Counted from the first letter of the stretch, positions 52,216 to 63,616 are shown. The stretch is DNA of 64,000 nt from Streptomyces albidoflavus (GCF_000719955.1 NZ_JOII01000007.1:1-64000); one strand, 5' to 3'. Notes: a model not told the origin generated them from the sequence alone. Numbers and translations: made by a program.

Positions 52216-53517
52216 CTACTTGCCGAAGCTGACCCCCGTCCCCTCCAGCCGCACCAGGATGCCGTCCGGTTCCACCCGTACGTCGCGCAGGCGTACGTCG
52301 CCCTCGCCCGGGAGTTCGGGGAGGGTGAAGCCGAGGGTGAGGCGGTCGGCGAGCTGGGGGCGGGTGAGGCCGGTGAGGGCGTCGAGGAGGTTCGGGTCGA
52401 TGCCGAGGCGGCGGAGGACGTCGGGGTGGGCGGCGGCGAGGTCGACCAGGTTGACGGCGAGGAGGTCGTCGACGACGGCCGGGGTGCCGAGGAGGTCGGC
52501 GAGCTTGCGGTCGTTGTCGAGGGCGGCGCGGATCTGGGAGTCGGGGACGCCGAGCGCGTGGACGATGGCCGGGACCGAGAGCAGGGCCTTGGCCTTGGTG
52601 GTCTCGTCCGTCAGCTTCTTCAGGCTGCTCGGGGTGAGGTGGAGGCCGTCGTTCGGCCCGGTGCCGGGGCGGAAGACGGCGAGGTCGCCGATGTCCAGGC
52701 GCATGCCGGTGACCTCGGTGGAGACGCCCCGGTCGCCGTCGCGGCGGATCAACGCGTCGGCGCGCAGGGCGAGTTCGTGGCCGGCCACGGGCAGGGTGCC
52801 GCGGGCGAGGACGCGGTCGGTGCCCTTGCCGGTGAAGGTGACCTGGGAGGCGCCGAGTTCGCGGCCGAGGTCGTCGAAGGAGAGCCGGACCTCGCCGTCG
52901 ACGCCGCCGATGTCGGCCCCGTCGACGCCGGTCAGGCCCTCCCCGGATATCCGCACGTCGTGGCCGGTGGCGGAGACCTCGGCGAGCGAGACGCGGCCTG
53001 CGGCGACGTCGGGGACGGTGAGGTGGACGGTGTCGAGGCGGCGGGCGGCGACCTGGGTGAGGAAGGGGAAGCCGTCGATGTCGACCTCGGGGGCGGCGGT
53101 GAGGTTCATCGAGTTCTTCAGCGACTCCTCGGCCTTGTTCTCGGCGTAGAGGACGGCCCAGCGGTCGCCGAGGGTGAGGAAGGCGGCGAGGACGAGGACG
53201 CCGACGGTGATCTTGGCGCCCCGGCTCAGGTGTCCCAGGGCCCGCCGGAAGGGGCCGCGTCCGCGCGGGCGGCGGCGCCTCGACGGGGCGGGCGGGGGCG
53301 GCTCGTAGGCCGGGGTTTCGCCGGTCTCGAAGGTGTCGAAGGCGTCCGGGTCCTTCTGGAGGAAGGTGTCGACGGCCCGGTCGTCGAGCCCGGCGAGCTG
53401 CTCGTACGGGTTGTCCCACTCGGGGTTGGAGTCGTACGGGCCGTAGCGCGGGGCGGGGGTGGCGGGCGCGTCGGTGGGGGCCGGGGCCTCGGGTGAACGG
53501 TCGGTGTCCTGGGTCAT
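52216..53517 (-). CDS. Large DUF2993 (LmeA-like) membrane-anchored protein
   Basis: A 433-aa protein. Residues 1-85 are a cytoplasmic Pro/Asp/Glu-rich region with DNPYEQLAGLDDRAVDTFLQ, then a helix (GAKITVGVLVLAAFLTLGD). The exported DUF2993 domain begins EVDIDGFPFLTQVAARRLDT, a motif shared with the paralogue at 42020, and continues to LPELPGEGDVRLRDVRVEPD. It is nearly twice the paralogue's length because of an extra helical segment (SSLKKLTDETTKAKALLSVP onward). It is convergent with the kinase gene (25 bp). Confidence 0.85.
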   Translation of the reverse strand: MTQDTDRSPEAPAPTDAPATPAPRYGPYDSNPEWDNPYEQLAGLDDRAVDTFLQKDPDAFDTFETGETPAYEPPPPAPSRRRRPRGRGPFRRALGHLSRGAKITVGVLVLAAFLTLGDRWAVLYAENKAEESLKNSMNLTAAPEVDIDGFPFLTQVAARRLDTVHLTVPDVAAGRVSLAEVSATGHDVRISGEGLTGVDGADIGGVDGEVRLSFDDLGRELGASQVTFTGKGTDRVLARGTLPVAGHELALRADALIRRDGDRGVSTEVTGMRLDIGDLAVFRPGTGPNDGLHLTPSSLKKLTDETTKAKALLSVPAIVHALGVPDSQIRAALDNDRKLADLLGTPAVVDDLLAVNLVDLAAAHPDVLRRLGIDPNLLDALTGLTRPQLADRLTLGFTLPELPGEGDVRLRDVRVEPDGILVRLEGTGVSFGK

Positions 53518-53617
53518 GCGGTGGGGGGAACGCATCGCGTCATCCCACCACGCACCCCGCCACCACCCGCAACTTCGGCTCCCGGTACCCCGGCGAATGC
53601 GAGGTATTCCACACGGC

Positions 53618-53648
53618 CCCCGGCACGCGGGGGTACCGCGTGCCGGGG
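53618..53648 (-). terminator. Terminator of the sugar-ABC importer operon
   Basis: A 13-bp stem: CCCCGGCACGCGG (53618-53630) with CCGCGTGCCGGGG (53636-53648), loop GGGTA. It lies 17 bp after the permease stop at 53665. Confidence 0.85.
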
Positions 53649-53664
53649 TACGGGACCGGTGGCG

Positions 53665-54903
53665 TCAGCCGCCCGCGCGGCGCTTGTTCCAGACGTCGAA
53701 GCCGACGGCGGCGAGCAGCACCAGGCCCTTGATCACCTGCTGCCAGTCGGTGCCGACGCCGACGAGGTTCATGCCGTTGTTGAGGACGCCGAGGACCAGG
53801 CCGCCGATGATGGCGCCGAGGACCGTGCCGACGCCGCCGCTCATCGAGGCGCCGCCGATGAACGCGGCGGCGATCGCCTCCAGTTCGAAGTTGATGCCGG
53901 CCTTGGGCGAGGCGGCGTTGAACCGGGCGGCGAAGACCAGCCCCGCGAGGGCGGCGAGGACGCCCATGTTGAGGAAGACCGCGAAGGTGACCCGCTTGTC
54001 CTTGACGCCGGAGAGCTTGGCGGCGCCGAGGTTGCCGCCGATCGCGTAGACGTGGCGTCCGGCGACCGCGTTGCGCATCACGTAGCCGAAGCCGACGAGG
54101 AGGGCGGCGAGGATCAGCAGGACGACCGGGGCGCCCTTGTAGCTGGCGAGCAGCAGGGTGGCGACGAGGATGACCGCGACCAGGGCGGCCAGCTTCAGCG
54201 CGAAGAGGGTCGGCGGGACCTCCTGGAGGGAGAACTCCCGCTGCCGGCGCCGGTCGCGGACCTCCTGGAGGATCACGAAGACGATCAGCACGAGGCCGAG
54301 CAGGAGCGTGAGGTTGTGGTAGTTGGTGGCCGGGCCGACCTCGGGCAGGAAGCCGTTGGCCACCTTCTGCAGCCCGGAGGGGAACGGACCCATGGTCTGC
54401 CCGTCCAGGAAGATCTCCGTCAGCCCCCGGAAGAGCAGCATCCCGGCGAGCGTCACGATGAACGACGGGATGCCGATGTACGCGATGAAGAAACCTTGCA
54501 GCGCCCCGGCGGCGGCGCCCATCAGCAGCGTGAGGGCGACCGCGACGGGCCACGGGATCTGCTGCTGCACCATGAGCACGGCGGCGACCGCGCCGACCAG
54601 CGCCGTCAGGGAGCCCACCGACAGGTCGATGTGGCCCGCGATGATGACGATCATCATCCCGATGGCGAGGATCAGGATGTAGCTGTTCTGGAGGACCAGG
54701 TTGGAGACGTTGCGCGGCAGCAGGAGGTCGCCGCCGGTCCAGATCTGGAAGAGGACGACGATCAGTCCGAGCGCGAAGAGCATCCCGTACTGGCGGGAGT
54801 TCTGCCGGACCGCGTCCAGCAGCATCGTGCCGAGCCCGCGCCCCTTCTCGCGTCCCGGGGCGCCCGCCGGCGCCTCGGGCTTGGTGGTCACTTCGCTGCT
54901 CAT
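53665..54903 (-). CDS. Sugar ABC importer permease (GguB/XylH/MmsB family)
   Basis: A 412-aa inner-membrane permease with about 10-11 helices. [20 protein letters not shown] (family GGiDLSvGs motif), [20 protein letters not shown] (EAA-like GGtSlxGGxGtv) and [19 protein letters not shown] near the end identify the BPD_transp_2 type. It overlaps the ATPase stop by four bases. It moves a pentose or hexose into the cell with the ChvE-like binder. The context (araB-araA-araD under the same operator) makes arabinose likely. Confidence 0.93.
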   Translation of the reverse strand: MSSEVTTKPEAPAGAPGREKGRGLGTMLLDAVRQNSRQYGMLFALGLIVVLFQIWTGGDLLLPRNVSNLVLQNSYILILAIGMMIVIIAGHIDLSVGSLTALVGAVAAVLMVQQQIPWPVAVALTLLMGAAAGALQGFFIAYIGIPSFIVTLAGMLLFRGLTEIFLDGQTMGPFPSGLQKVANGFLPEVGPATNYHNLTLLLGLVLIVFVILQEVRDRRRQREFSLQEVPPTLFALKLAALVAVILVATLLLASYKGAPVVLLILAALLVGFGYVMRNAVAGRHVYAIGGNLGAAKLSGVKDKRVTFAVFLNMGVLAALAGLVFAARFNAASPKAGINFELEAIAAAFIGGASMSGGVGTVLGAIIGGLVLGVLNNGMNLVGVGTDWQQVIKGLVLLAAVGFDVWNKRRAGG

Positions 54904-56534
54904 GGGTGGTGCCCTTCACTGGGGTCGGTGCCGGCGGCGGACGGGACGCGCGTCATGTGGCGCATGAGGACTTCCTGGGAGGCGTCGGCGCGGGCCACCT
55001 CGCCGGTGAGCCGGCCGGCGGCCATGGTGTACACCCGGTCGCACATGCCGAGGAGTTCGGGCAGCTCGGAGGAGATCATCAGGATCGCCTTGCCCTCGGC
55101 GGCGAGCCGGTCGATCACGCCGTAGATCTCGAACTTGGCGCCGACGTCGACGCCGCGCGTCGGCTCGTCCAGGATCAGCACGTCGGGCCCGGCCAGCACC
55201 CACTTGCTCAGTACGATCTTCTGCTGGTTGCCGCCGGAGAGCCGGCCGACCGGCTCCAGGACGTCGGGGGTCTTGATGTTCATGACCCGCCGGTACTCCT
55301 CGGCGACCTGCCGCTCCCGGTGGGCGTCGACGATGCCGCCCCGGGCGAGGCCGGGCAGCGAGGAGAGCGAGATGTTGCGGGCCACGGTGTCCCCGAGGTC
55401 GAGCCCGTACCGCTTGCGGTCCTCGGTGACGTACGCGAGGCCGCGGGCGACCGCCTCCGGGACGGTGCGGGTCCGGATCTCGTGGCCGTCCTTGTGCACG
55501 GTGCCGCGCTCGTACCGCCCGTAGCTGCGGCCGAAGACGCTCATCGCCAGTTCGGTGCGGCCCGCGCCCATCAGCCCGGCGAGGCCCACGATCTCGCCCC
55601 GGCGGACGGTGAGCGAGACGCCGTCCACGACCCGCCGGTGGTGGTCGACGGGGTGGCGGACGGTCCAGTCGCGGATCTCCAGCGCCGGTTCGCTGTCGCG
55701 CGGCCCCTCGTAGGGGGTGCGTTCGGGGAAGCGGCTGCCGAGGTCGCGGCCGACCATGCCGCGGATGACGCGCTCCTCGGTGGTCTCCGGCGCGTGCACG
55801 TCGAGGGTCTCCACGGAGCGGCCGTCACGCAGCACGGTGACCGAGTCGGCGACCTCGGAGATCTCGTTGAGCTTGTGCGAGATGATGATCGAGGTGATGC
55901 CCTGCTCCTGCAACTCCTTCATCAGCCGCAGGAGTTGAGCGCTGTCCTCGTCGTTGAGGGCCGCTGTCGGCTCGTCCAGGATGAGCAGCTTCACGTCCTT
56001 GGCCAGCGCCTTGGCGATCTCCACCAACTGCTGCTTGCCGACACCGATGTCACTGACCCGGGTCCGGGGGTGCTCGTCCAGGCCGACGCGGCGCAGCAGC
56101 CGGGCGGCGCCGCTGAGCGCCTGGTCCCAGTCGATGACGCCGCGCCGGGAGGGCTCGTTGCCGAGGAAGATGTTCTCGGCGATCGACAGGTGCGGGACGA
56201 GCGCCAGCTCCTGGTGGATGATGACGATCCCGCGCCGCTCGCTGGCCCGGATGTCCTTGAACCGGCACTCCTCGCCGTCGAAGAGCACCTGCCCCTCGTA
56301 ACTCCCGTGCGGGTGCACGCCGGAGAGGACCTTCATCAGCGTCGACTTGCCGGCGCCGTTCTCCCCGCACAGGGCGTGGATCTCCCCGCGCCGGACGGAG
56401 AGGGTGACGTCGGCCAGCGCCGTGACACCGGTGAAGCGCTTCACGATGGAGCGCATCTCCAGGACGGTGCCGGAGCCGCCCTCGGGGACGGCCCCGGGGG
56501 TGGGCCCGGGGCCGTCCGCCGGCTCCGGGCTCAT
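54900..56534 (-). CDS. Sugar ABC importer ATPase with two nucleotide-binding domains (GguA/MmsA family)
   Basis: A 544-aa protein. NBD1 has Walker [21 protein letters not shown] and Walker [14 protein letters not shown] with reduced signature [18 protein letters not shown]2 has degenerate Walker [21 protein letters not shown], intact signature [20 protein letters not shown], and Walker [15 protein letters not shown]. One canonical and one degenerate site is normal for this RbsA/MmsA family. Overlaps at both ends (binder stop ATGA, permease start) indicate a three-gene operon. Confidence 0.94.
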   Translation of the reverse strand: MSPEPADGPGPTPGAVPEGGSGTVLEMRSIVKRFTGVTALADVTLSVRRGEIHALCGENGAGKSTLMKVLSGVHPHGSYEGQVLFDGEECRFKDIRASERRGIVIIHQELALVPHLSIAENIFLGNEPSRRGVIDWDQALSGAARLLRRVGLDEHPRTRVSDIGVGKQQLVEIAKALAKDVKLLILDEPTAALNDEDSAQLLRLMKELQEQGITSIIISHKLNEISEVADSVTVLRDGRSVETLDVHAPETTEERVIRGMVGRDLGSRFPERTPYEGPRDSEPALEIRDWTVRHPVDHHRRVVDGVSLTVRRGEIVGLAGLMGAGRTELAMSVFGRSYGRYERGTVHKDGHEIRTRTVPEAVARGLAYVTEDRKRYGLDLGDTVARNISLSSLPGLARGGIVDAHRERQVAEEYRRVMNIKTPDVLEPVGRLSGGNQQKIVLSKWVLAGPDVLILDEPTRGVDVGAKFEIYGVIDRLAAEGKAILMISSELPELLGMCDRVYTMAAGRLTGEVARADASQEVLMRHMTRVPSAAGTDPSEGHHP

Positions 56535-57646
56535 CCCAGGTCCTTGGCGTCGAGGAAGCCCGAGTCGACCAGCATCTCCTGGTAGTTGGACTTGTCGACG
56601 CTGACCGGCTCCAGCAGGTGCGCGGGGACGACCTTCTCGCCGTTGTCGTACGTCTTGTCGTCGTTGATCTCCGGCTCGTCCCCGCCGAGCACCGCGTCGA
56701 CCATCTCGGCGGCCACCTTGGCGAGTTCGCGGAAGTCCTTGTAGACGGTCTGGGTCTGCTCGCCCGCGACGATCGACTTCACCGACGAGACTTCGGCGTC
56801 CTGCCCGGTGACGATCGGCAGCGGCTTCGCCTTCGACCCGTAGTCGTCGGACTTGAGCGCGGAGAGGATGCCGATCGAGATGCCGTCGTACGGCGAGAGG
56901 ACCGCGTCCACCCGCTCCCTGGAGTACGCCGAGGTCAGCAGGTCGTCCATCCGCTTCTGGGCGGTACCGCCGTCCCAGCGCAGCGTGGTCACCTGGTTGA
57001 GCTTGGTCTGCTTGGAGCGGACCACCAGCTGCTTCTTGTCCAGGTACGGCTTGAGGACCTCCATCGCGCCGTTGAAGAAGAACCGGGTGTTGTTGTCGTC
57101 GTTCGACCCCGCGAACAGCTCGATGTTGTAGGGGCCCTTGTCCTTCCCGCCGTCCTTGTCCAGGCCCAGCTTCTCCACCAGGTACTCGCCCTGGAGCCGG
57201 CCGACCTTCTCGTTGTCGAAGGAGGCGTAGTAGTCGACGTGCGGGGAGCCGAGGATCAGCCGGTCGTAGGAGATGACGGGGATGTCGGCGTCGGCGGCCT
57301 GCTGGAGGACGTTGGAGAGAGCCTCGCCGTTGATGGCCGCGATGACCAGGGCGTCCACACCCTGCGTGATCATGTTCTCGATCTGCGCGACCTGCTGGTC
57401 CGGGTCGTCCTCGCCGTACTGGAGCGTGGTGTCGTAGCCCGCCTTCTCCAGGATCTTCGTCATGTTCCGGCCGTCGGCTATCCAGCGCTCGGACGACTTG
57501 GTGGGCATCGCCACCCCGATGGTCTGCTTCTTCTTCCCCTTCTCCTCCTTGCTGCCGCCCGTACTGTCCTGGCCGCAGGCGGTCAGCAGGAGGGCGCAGC
57601 AGGCGGTCACCGCTGCGGCGGTCGTGGCGGCTCGGGCCTTCGTCAT
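56531..57646 (-). CDS. ChvE-like sugar-binding lipoprotein
   Basis: A 371-aa lipid-anchored solute-binding protein. Signal peptide with lipobox LLLTACGQ (acylated Cys near residue 25), then a charged Gly/Lys linker and a type I fold: [100 protein letters not shown]. The IPVISYDRL and VTGQDAE segments are typical of the ChvE/xylose-binding subgroup, which binds aldoses. First gene of the importer operon. A LacI operator sits about 80 bp upstream. Confidence 0.93.
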   Translation of the reverse strand: MTKARAATTAAAVTACCALLLTACGQDSTGGSKEEKGKKKQTIGVAMPTKSSERWIADGRNMTKILEKAGYDTTLQYGEDDPDQQVAQIENMITQGVDALVIAAINGEALSNVLQQAADADIPVISYDRLILGSPHVDYYASFDNEKVGRLQGEYLVEKLGLDKDGGKDKGPYNIELFAGSNDDNNTRFFFNGAMEVLKPYLDKKQLVVRSKQTKLNQVTTLRWDGGTAQKRMDDLLTSAYSRERVDAVLSPYDGISIGILSALKSDDYGSKAKPLPIVTGQDAEVSSVKSIVAGEQTQTVYKDFRELAKVAAEMVDAVLGGDEPEINDDKTYDNGEKVVPAHLLEPVSVDKSNYQEMLVDSGFLDAKDLG

Positions 57647-57721
57647 GTTTCTCCCTGGCAATCCCGTGGTGGGGGCGATGGGCGGGGCTGCCGGGTCGTC
57701 GTCCCTCTCCCGGCAAGGCAC

Positions 57722-57738
57722 GATTGTTAGCGCTCACA
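57722..57738. promoter_or_regulatory. LacI-type operator upstream of the sugar importer and lacI gene
   Basis: GATTGTTAGCGCTCACA. Its reverse complement is identical over 17 bases to the site at 59479-59495 upstream of araB. The core TGTGAGCGCTAACA is a near-palindrome around AGCGCT, the classic LacI/GalR half-site arrangement. Position is between the divergent importer and lacI genes, so it can control both. Confidence 0.85.
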
Positions 57739-57835
57739 CACGGGTGATACAAGATGGGGGATACGCTTTTTCGGCATCGACACCTGACCGCGATCCCGCC
57801 GGATCGCGTGCGTCCCAGCGAGAGGGGAGGCCCGC

Positions 57836-58879
57836 GTGGCCCGGTCCGCGGAAGTCTCCCGGCCGCCGACGATGGCCGACGTGGCCCGTGAGGCCGGCGT
57901 CTCCCACCAGACGGTCTCCCGCGTCCTCAGCGGCCACCCGCACGTACGGCCCGCCACTCGCGCCCAGGTCACCGCCGCCGTCGACCGCCTCGGCTACCGC
58001 CGCAACCCCGCCGCCCGCGCCCTGGTCACCCGCCGCACCCGCACGCTGGGCGTCATCGCCGTCAACACCACGCTCTACGGTCCCGCCAGCACCATGGCCG
58101 GGCTCCACGAGGCCGCCCGCGACGAGGGATACCTCGTCTCGGCCGTCACCCTGCGCGGCGACGGGCGCCAGGGGCTCAAGGACGCCGTCGACCACCTCTC
58201 CTCCTGGGGCGTGGAGGGCGTCGTCGCGCTCACCCCGCAGCGGACGACCGGGCAGGCGCTGGCCCGCCTGGACGCGCCGTTCCCCGTGGTCAGCGTCGAG
58301 GGCGGCGACCAGCTCGGGCTGCCCGCCGTCTCCCTCGACCAGGAGCGGGGCGCCCGCATGGTCACCGAGCACCTGCTCGCCGCCGGGCACGCCACGGTCT
58401 GGCACGTGGCAGGGCCGGACGGCTGGTCCGAGAGCGAGGCCCGCACCGCCGGCTGGCGCGCCGTCCTGCGCGAACGCGGCATCGCCGCCCCGCCCCCGCT
58501 CCAGGGCGACTGGAGCCCCCTCTCCGGCTACCGGGCCGGCCAGGAACTCGCCGGCCACGTCCTCTCCGGCCAGGGCCCCGGCGTCACCGCCGTCTTCGTC
58601 GCCAACGACCAGATGGCCCTCGGCGTCCTCCGCGCCCTCCGCGAAGCCGGCGTCCGCACCCCGGAACGCGTAGCCGTCGCCGGCTTCGACGACATCCCCG
58701 AGGCCGAGTTCTTCCCGCCCCCACTCACCACCGTCCGCCAGGACTTCGGGTCCATCGGGCGCAGGAGCATCCGATTGCTCATCGACCACATCGAGGGGCG
58801 GGCTAGGGGGGCGGAGCATGTGCTGGTGGAGCCGCAGTTGATTGTTCGGGGGAGTACGCGGGGGGTGGCGGAGGTGTGA
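57836..58879 (+). CDS. LacI-family repressor of the arabinose-type module
   Basis: A 347-aa regulator: [43 protein letters not shown], hinge [20 protein letters not shown], then the sugar-binding domain ([80 protein letters not shown]). GTG start. It lies between the importer operon and araBAD, each preceded by the same 17-bp operator, so it probably represses both and is relieved by the pentose or a derivative. Confidence 0.9.
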   Translation: MARSAEVSRPPTMADVAREAGVSHQTVSRVLSGHPHVRPATRAQVTAAVDRLGYRRNPAARALVTRRTRTLGVIAVNTTLYGPASTMAGLHEAARDEGYLVSAVTLRGDGRQGLKDAVDHLSSWGVEGVVALTPQRTTGQALARLDAPFPVVSVEGGDQLGLPAVSLDQERGARMVTEHLLAAGHATVWHVAGPDGWSESEARTAGWRAVLRERGIAAPPPLQGDWSPLSGYRAGQELAGHVLSGQGPGVTAVFVANDQMALGVLRALREAGVRTPERVAVAGFDDIPEAEFFPPPLTTVRQDFGSIGRRSIRLLIDHIEGRARGAEHVLVEPQLIVRGSTRGVAEV

Positions 58880-59432
58880 CCTCAGGCGCCGGCCGGGCTC
58901 TTGCCCTCAGGCGCCGGGCGGGCTGGGTTCGGCGGGGGGGATGCGCTGTCTGCGGCGGGTGGCTGCGCGCGTACCTGTGTCCTCAAACGCCGGACGGGCT
59001 GGAATCGGCCGAGGTCGTACTACGTCTGTCGGCCACGGACCCACCCGTACCCGTGTCCTCAAACGCCGGACGGGCTCGAATCGGCCGAGGTCACACCACG
59101 TCCACCGGTCAGACTCCCGACGGGCCGAGCGCCCTGTCCAGCCTTGGGCAGCACCCGCGCAAGGCCAACGGATGGAGGCGGAGGGTGCCGAACACCTCGC
59201 AGCCCATCACCTGACGTGAGGCTGCTGTCGTCCAGCTCGGACACGGCTTGTCCTCTTCGGGCCGGGCCTCGGGGGGCACCACCTAGCCGGTCCGGCGTTT
59301 GAGGACACTCAGCCCGTCCGGCGCTTGAGGACACTCAAGCCCGTCCGGCGTCTGAGGACGAGCCGTGGCCGGAGGCCGAGCGATTCAGCCCGTCCGGCGC
59401 TTGAGGACACCCAGCCCGCCCGGCGCCTGAGG
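58880..59432. repeat. Second array of nine 20-bp repeat copies: four forward then five inverted
   Basis: This part of the 664-bp gap between lacI and araB holds no gene. Forward copies (CCTCArrCGCCGGsCGGGCT) lie at 58880-58899 (touching the lacI stop), 58905-58924, 58981-59000 and 59057-59076. Inverted copies lie at 59285-59304, 59311-59330, 59338-59357, 59387-59406 and 59413-59432. Same count and order as the array at 44974-45407, but with less regular spacing. Confidence 0.9.
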
Positions 59433-59478
59433 GCATCCCAACCCGAATCCACCCCGCACCCCCCTTGCCCCCCGCCAA

Positions 59479-59495
59479 TGTGAGCGCTAACAATC
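59479..59495. promoter_or_regulatory. LacI-type operator of the araBAD operon
   Basis: TGTGAGCGCTAACAATC, 49 bp upstream of the araB start. Exact 17-base inverse match to 57722-57738. Confidence 0.85.
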
Positions 59496-59543
59496 ATCCG
59501 GGTACCCAGCCGCCACCCGAGCGACATCCCGGAGGCCAGCCCC

Positions 59544-61268
59544 GTGAACACTCCCGCACCCCCTGTCCAGGCTGCTCAGGGCGGCCTCGGCGACCCCTGC
59601 ACCGTCGGTGTCGACTTCGGCACGCTGTCCGGGCGGGCCGTGGTCGTCCGGGTGGCGGACGGGGCCGAGTTGGGGGCGGCCGTGCACGAGTACCGGCACG
59701 GGGTGATCGACCGGGCTCTGCCCGGTGGCGGGGCCGGGTTGCCGCCGGACTGGGCGCTTCAGCATCCGGAGGACTGGCGGGACGTGTTGCGGCACGCCGT
59801 TCCCGAGGCGTTGGCGGCGGCCGGGGTCGAGCCGGTCCAAGTCGTCGGCATCGGGACGGACTTCACGGCCTGCACGGTGCTCCCGGCCACCGCCGACGGC
59901 ACCCCGCTCGCCCTGCTGCCCGAGTGGGCCGAACGCCCACACGCCTGGCCCAAGTTGTGGAAGCACCACGCGGCCCAGGACCAGGCCGACCGGCTCAACG
60001 CGCTGGCGCACGAGCGCGGGGAACCGTGGATCGGGCGGTACGGGGGGCGGATCTCGGCGGAGTGGCAGTACGCGAAGGCGCTCCAGGTGCTGGAGGAGGA
60101 CCCGGAGGTGTACGCGGCCTGCGTGCGCTGGATCGAGGCGGCGGACTGGATCGTCTGGCAGCTGACCGGGGCCGAGTCGCGCAACGCCTGCACGGCCGGG
60201 TACAAGGGCATCCACCAGGACGGCACGTACCCCTCGCCGGAGTTCCTGGCCGGGCTGCACCCGGAGTTCGCGGACTTCCCGGCGACCCGGCTGGCCCATC
60301 CGCTCTCCGCGCTCGGCGGCCACGCGGGCGGCCTGACCGCCGAGGCCGCCGCGTGGACGGGCCTGCCCGAGGGGATCGCGGTCGCCGTCGGCAACGTCGA
60401 CGCGCACGTCACCGCGCCCGCAGCCGGCGCCGTGGAGAACGGCCGGCTGCTCGCCATCATGGGCACCTCCACCTGCCACGTCCTCAGCGGCCCGGCCCTC
60501 GCCGAGGTCCCGGGGATCTGCGGCGTGGTCGACGGCGGCATCGTCGCGGACGCCTACGGCTACGAGGCCGGGCAGAGCGCCGTCGGCGACATCTTCGCCT
60601 GGTGGCTGCGGCAGGGCCTGCCCGAGGAGTACCGGGCCGAGGCGGAGGCGGCGGGCGAGGACGCGCACGCGTACCTGACCCGGCTCGCCGCCGAACAGCC
60701 GGTCGGGGCCCACGGGTTGGTCGCCCTGGACTGGATGAACGGCAACCGTTCGACCCTGGTCGACCACCACCTCTCCGGTGTCGTCGCGGGCCTGACCCTG
60801 GACACCCGTCCCGAGGACGTCTACCGCGCCCTGCTGGAGGCCACCGCGTACGGCACCCGCGTCATCGTGGAGGCGTTCGAGCAGGGCGGGGTGCCGGTCG
60901 AGGAGTTCATCGTCGCCGGCGGGCTGAAGAAGAACCCGCTGCTCATGCAGATCCACGCCGACGTGCTGCGCCGCCCCGTCTCGCTGGCCGGTTCCGACCA
61001 GGGCCCGGCACTCGGCTCCGCCATCCACGCCGCCGTCGCGGCCGGCGCCCACCCGGACGTACGGGCGGCGGCCGCCGCGATGGGCAGCGTCGAGCGGGCC
61101 GCCTACGTCCCGGACGCGGCGCGGGCCGACGCTTACGACGCGCTCTTCGCCGAGTACCGCGCCCTGCACGACCACTTCGGCACCGGCCCGGACCTCCTCC
61201 TGCACCGCCTGCGCCGCATCCGCAACACCGCCCGGACCGCCACCCGTACCACCGGCTCCCCCGCCTGA
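59544..61268 (+). CDS. araB: Ribulokinase
   Basis: A 574-aa FGGY kinase phosphorylating L-ribulose. The N-terminal phosphate-1 loop [20 protein letters not shown] is followed by [40 protein letters not shown] and [20 protein letters not shown] give the substrate region. ATP-binding motifs include [20 protein letters not shown] and [23 protein letters not shown] start, preceded by GGAGGCCAGCCCC. Length and motifs match bacterial AraB (about 560-570 aa). First gene of the operon. Confidence 0.95.
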   Translation: MNTPAPPVQAAQGGLGDPCTVGVDFGTLSGRAVVVRVADGAELGAAVHEYRHGVIDRALPGGGAGLPPDWALQHPEDWRDVLRHAVPEALAAAGVEPVQVVGIGTDFTACTVLPATADGTPLALLPEWAERPHAWPKLWKHHAAQDQADRLNALAHERGEPWIGRYGGRISAEWQYAKALQVLEEDPEVYAACVRWIEAADWIVWQLTGAESRNACTAGYKGIHQDGTYPSPEFLAGLHPEFADFPATRLAHPLSALGGHAGGLTAEAAAWTGLPEGIAVAVGNVDAHVTAPAAGAVENGRLLAIMGTSTCHVLSGPALAEVPGICGVVDGGIVADAYGYEAGQSAVGDIFAWWLRQGLPEEYRAEAEAAGEDAHAYLTRLAAEQPVGAHGLVALDWMNGNRSTLVDHHLSGVVAGLTLDTRPEDVYRALLEATAYGTRVIVEAFEQGGVPVEEFIVAGGLKKNPLLMQIHADVLRRPVSLAGSDQGPALGSAIHAAVAAGAHPDVRAAAAAMGSVERAAYVPDAARADAYDALFAEYRALHDHFGTGPDLLLHRLRRIRNTARTATRTTGSPA

Positions 61269-61314
61269 GCCCCGCCGTCCGCGTCCGCCCGCCCCGTACG
61301 AGGAGCACATCGTC

Positions 61315-62826
61315 ATGACCCCGCCCGCACCGCCCGAGTCCGAGATCTGGTTCCTCACCGGGAGCCAGTCCCTCTACGGCGAGGAGACCCTGGCCCAGGT
61401 CACCGCGCAGTCCCGCGAGATCTGCCGGACCCTCGCCGAGCGCACCGCCCTCCCCGCCCGCCTGGTCTGGAAGCCGGTCCTCGCCGACGCCGCCGCGATC
61501 CGGCGGATCTGCCTGGACGCGGAGGCCGACGACACGTGCGCGGGCCTCATCGCCTGGATGCACACCTTCTCCCCGGCCAAGATGTGGATCTCCGGCCTGG
61601 ACGCCCTGCGCAAGCCCCTGCTCCACCTGCACACCCAGGCCAACCAGGCGCTCCCCTGGGCCACCATCGACATGGACTTCATGAACCTGAACCAGGCCGC
61701 CCACGGCGACCGCGAGTTCGGGCACGTGCAGACCAGGCTCGGCGTGGCCCGTAAGACGGTCGCCGGGCACGTCGCGGACCCGGCCGTCGGGGCCCGCGTC
61801 GAGTCCTGGGCGCGGGCGGCGGCCGGGCGGGCGGAGCTGGCGACGCTGCGGCTGGCCCGGTTCGGCGACAACATGCGGGACGTCGCGGTGACCGAGGGCG
61901 ACAAGGTCGAGGCCCAGCGCCGGTTCGGGGTCTCCGTCAACGCGTACGCGGTGAACGACCTGGCCGCCGCCGTCGACGGGACGGACGAGGCCACCGTGGA
62001 CGCGCTGGTGGAGGAGTACGGCGACCTGTACGCCGTCGCCGACGAGCTGCGCCCCGGCGCGCCCCGCCACGACTCCCTCCGTTACGCGGCCCGGATCGAG
62101 GCGGGCCTGCGCGCCTTCCTCACCGAGGGCGGCTTCCGCGCCTTCACCACCAACTTCGAGGATCTGGGCGGGCTGCGGCAGCTGCCGGGCCTGGCCGTGC
62201 AGCGGCTGATGGCCGACGGCTACGGCTTCGGCGGCGAGGGCGACTGGAAGACCTCGGTGCTGCTGCGCACCCTGAAGGTGATGGGCGACGGACTGCCCGG
62301 CGGCACCTCCTTCATGGAGGACTACACGTACGACCTCACGCCCGGCCAGGAGGTGATCCTCGGGGCGCACATGCTGGAGGTCTGCCCCTCGCTGACCGGC
62401 TCCCGCCCCTCCTGCGAGATCCATCCGCTGAGCATCGGCGGGCGGGAGGACCCGGTCCGGCTCGTCTTCGACGCCGATCCGGGCGCCGCCGTCGTCGTCG
62501 GCCTCGCCGACCTCGGCGACCGGTTCCGGCTGGTCGCCAACGAGATCGACGTGGTCACCCCGCCCGAACCGCTGCCCGCCCTCCCGGTGGCCCGCGCGGT
62601 CTGGCGCCCCGCCCCCGACCTGCGGACCTCCACCGAGGCGTGGCTGACGGCCGGCGCCCCGCACCACACCGTGCTGACCACCGCTCTGGGGACGGAGACT
62701 CTCGACGACCTGGCCGAAATGCTCCGTACCGAGCTGGTCGTCATCGACGCCGACACCCGTATCCGCACGTTCGTCCGCGAACTGCGCTGGAACCAGGCGT
62801 ACCACCGCCTGGCGCTGCCGCTGTGA
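61315..62826 (+). CDS. araA: L-arabinose isomerase
   Basis: A 503-aa Mn-dependent enzyme converting L-arabinose to L-ribulose. E. coli active-site residues have clear equivalents: [20 protein letters not shown] (Glu306), [13 protein letters not shown] (Glu333), [12 protein letters not shown] (His350) and [13 protein letters not shown] (His450). N-terminal [20 protein letters not shown] is conserved. It is 46 bp after araB and overlaps araD by four bases (GTGA). The D-tagatose side reaction is known in the family but not tested here. Confidence 0.96.
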   Translation: MTPPAPPESEIWFLTGSQSLYGEETLAQVTAQSREICRTLAERTALPARLVWKPVLADAAAIRRICLDAEADDTCAGLIAWMHTFSPAKMWISGLDALRKPLLHLHTQANQALPWATIDMDFMNLNQAAHGDREFGHVQTRLGVARKTVAGHVADPAVGARVESWARAAAGRAELATLRLARFGDNMRDVAVTEGDKVEAQRRFGVSVNAYAVNDLAAAVDGTDEATVDALVEEYGDLYAVADELRPGAPRHDSLRYAARIEAGLRAFLTEGGFRAFTTNFEDLGGLRQLPGLAVQRLMADGYGFGGEGDWKTSVLLRTLKVMGDGLPGGTSFMEDYTYDLTPGQEVILGAHMLEVCPSLTGSRPSCEIHPLSIGGREDPVRLVFDADPGAAVVVGLADLGDRFRLVANEIDVVTPPEPLPALPVARAVWRPAPDLRTSTEAWLTAGAPHHTVLTTALGTETLDDLAEMLRTELVVIDADTRIRTFVRELRWNQAYHRLALPL

Positions 62827-63542
62827 CCGCCGCCGCGCGGGCCGCCCTGCGCCGCGAGGTGCTGGAGGCCAACCTGCGCATCCCCGCCACCGGCCTCGCC
62901 ACCCTCACCTGGGGCAACGTCAGCGGCGTCGACCGCGAGGCCGGCGTCTTCGTCATCAAGCCCTCGGGCGTGCCGTACGAGCGGCTGACCGAGGACGACC
63001 TGGTCGTGGTGGCGTTGGACGACGGCCGGGTGGTCGAAGGCACCCTGCGCCCCTCCACCGACACCGAGACGCACCGCTGCCTCTACCGAGCCTTTCCGGC
63101 CATCGGCGGCGTCACCCACACCCACTCGACCCACGCCGTCGCCTTCGCCCAGGCCCGGCGCGCGATACCGGTACTCGGCACCACCCACGCCGACACCTTC
63201 GACGGCCCGGTCCCGGTCACCGAGGTCCTCACCCCCGAACAGTGCGCCCGGGACTACGAGTTCCACACCGGCCAGGTCGTGGTCGACCTGCTCGACGGCG
63301 ACGAGGCCCGCGCGGAGGCGGTCCCGGGCGCCCTCGTCGCCCACCACGGCCCGTTCACCTGGGGCGCCACGGCGACGGCCTCACTGGAACACGCGGTGAT
63401 CCTGGAGGCGGTCGCCGAAATGGCCCTCCACACCCTGGCCCTGGGCCGGGTGGAGCCGCCCCAGCACCTCCTCGACCGCCATTACACGCGCAAGCACGGG
63501 CCGGGGGCGTACTACGGGAACCCGGCGCCAGGCGCGGCCTGA
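62823..63542 (+). CDS. araD: L-ribulose-5-phosphate 4-epimerase
   Basis: A 239-aa class II aldolase-fold epimerase producing D-xylulose 5-phosphate. The phosphate/substrate loop [20 protein letters not shown] and zinc histidines [15 protein letters not shown] (two His) with [10 protein letters not shown] (third His) are all present. The [13 protein letters not shown] acid is conserved. GTG start inside the araA stop. With araB and araA it completes the pathway into the pentose-phosphate route. Confidence 0.95.
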   Translation: MTAAARAALRREVLEANLRIPATGLATLTWGNVSGVDREAGVFVIKPSGVPYERLTEDDLVVVALDDGRVVEGTLRPSTDTETHRCLYRAFPAIGGVTHTHSTHAVAFAQARRAIPVLGTTHADTFDGPVPVTEVLTPEQCARDYEFHTGQVVVDLLDGDEARAEAVPGALVAHHGPFTWGATATASLEHAVILEAVAEMALHTLALGRVEPPQHLLDRHYTRKHGPGAYYGNPAPGAA

Positions 63543-63561
63543 CACGTGACCTGGCACGCGT

Positions 63562-63596
63562 GAGGGGCGCCCCCGGACCTGCCGGGGGCGCCCCTC
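63562..63596. terminator. Bidirectional terminator after araBAD
   Basis: A 15-bp perfect stem: GAGGGGCGCCCCCGG (63562-63576) with CCGGGGGCGCCCCTC (63582-63596), loop ACCTG. It lies between araD and the convergent 5'-nucleotidase gene. Confidence 0.92.
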
Positions 63597-63616
63597 GTCG
63601 CGTTGTGGGCGTGGGC

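Noticed and set aside
58842..59551. Several overlapping ORFs in the lacI-araB gap
   Set aside because: Same cause: periodic translations of the repeat array in all frames, with no start signals.
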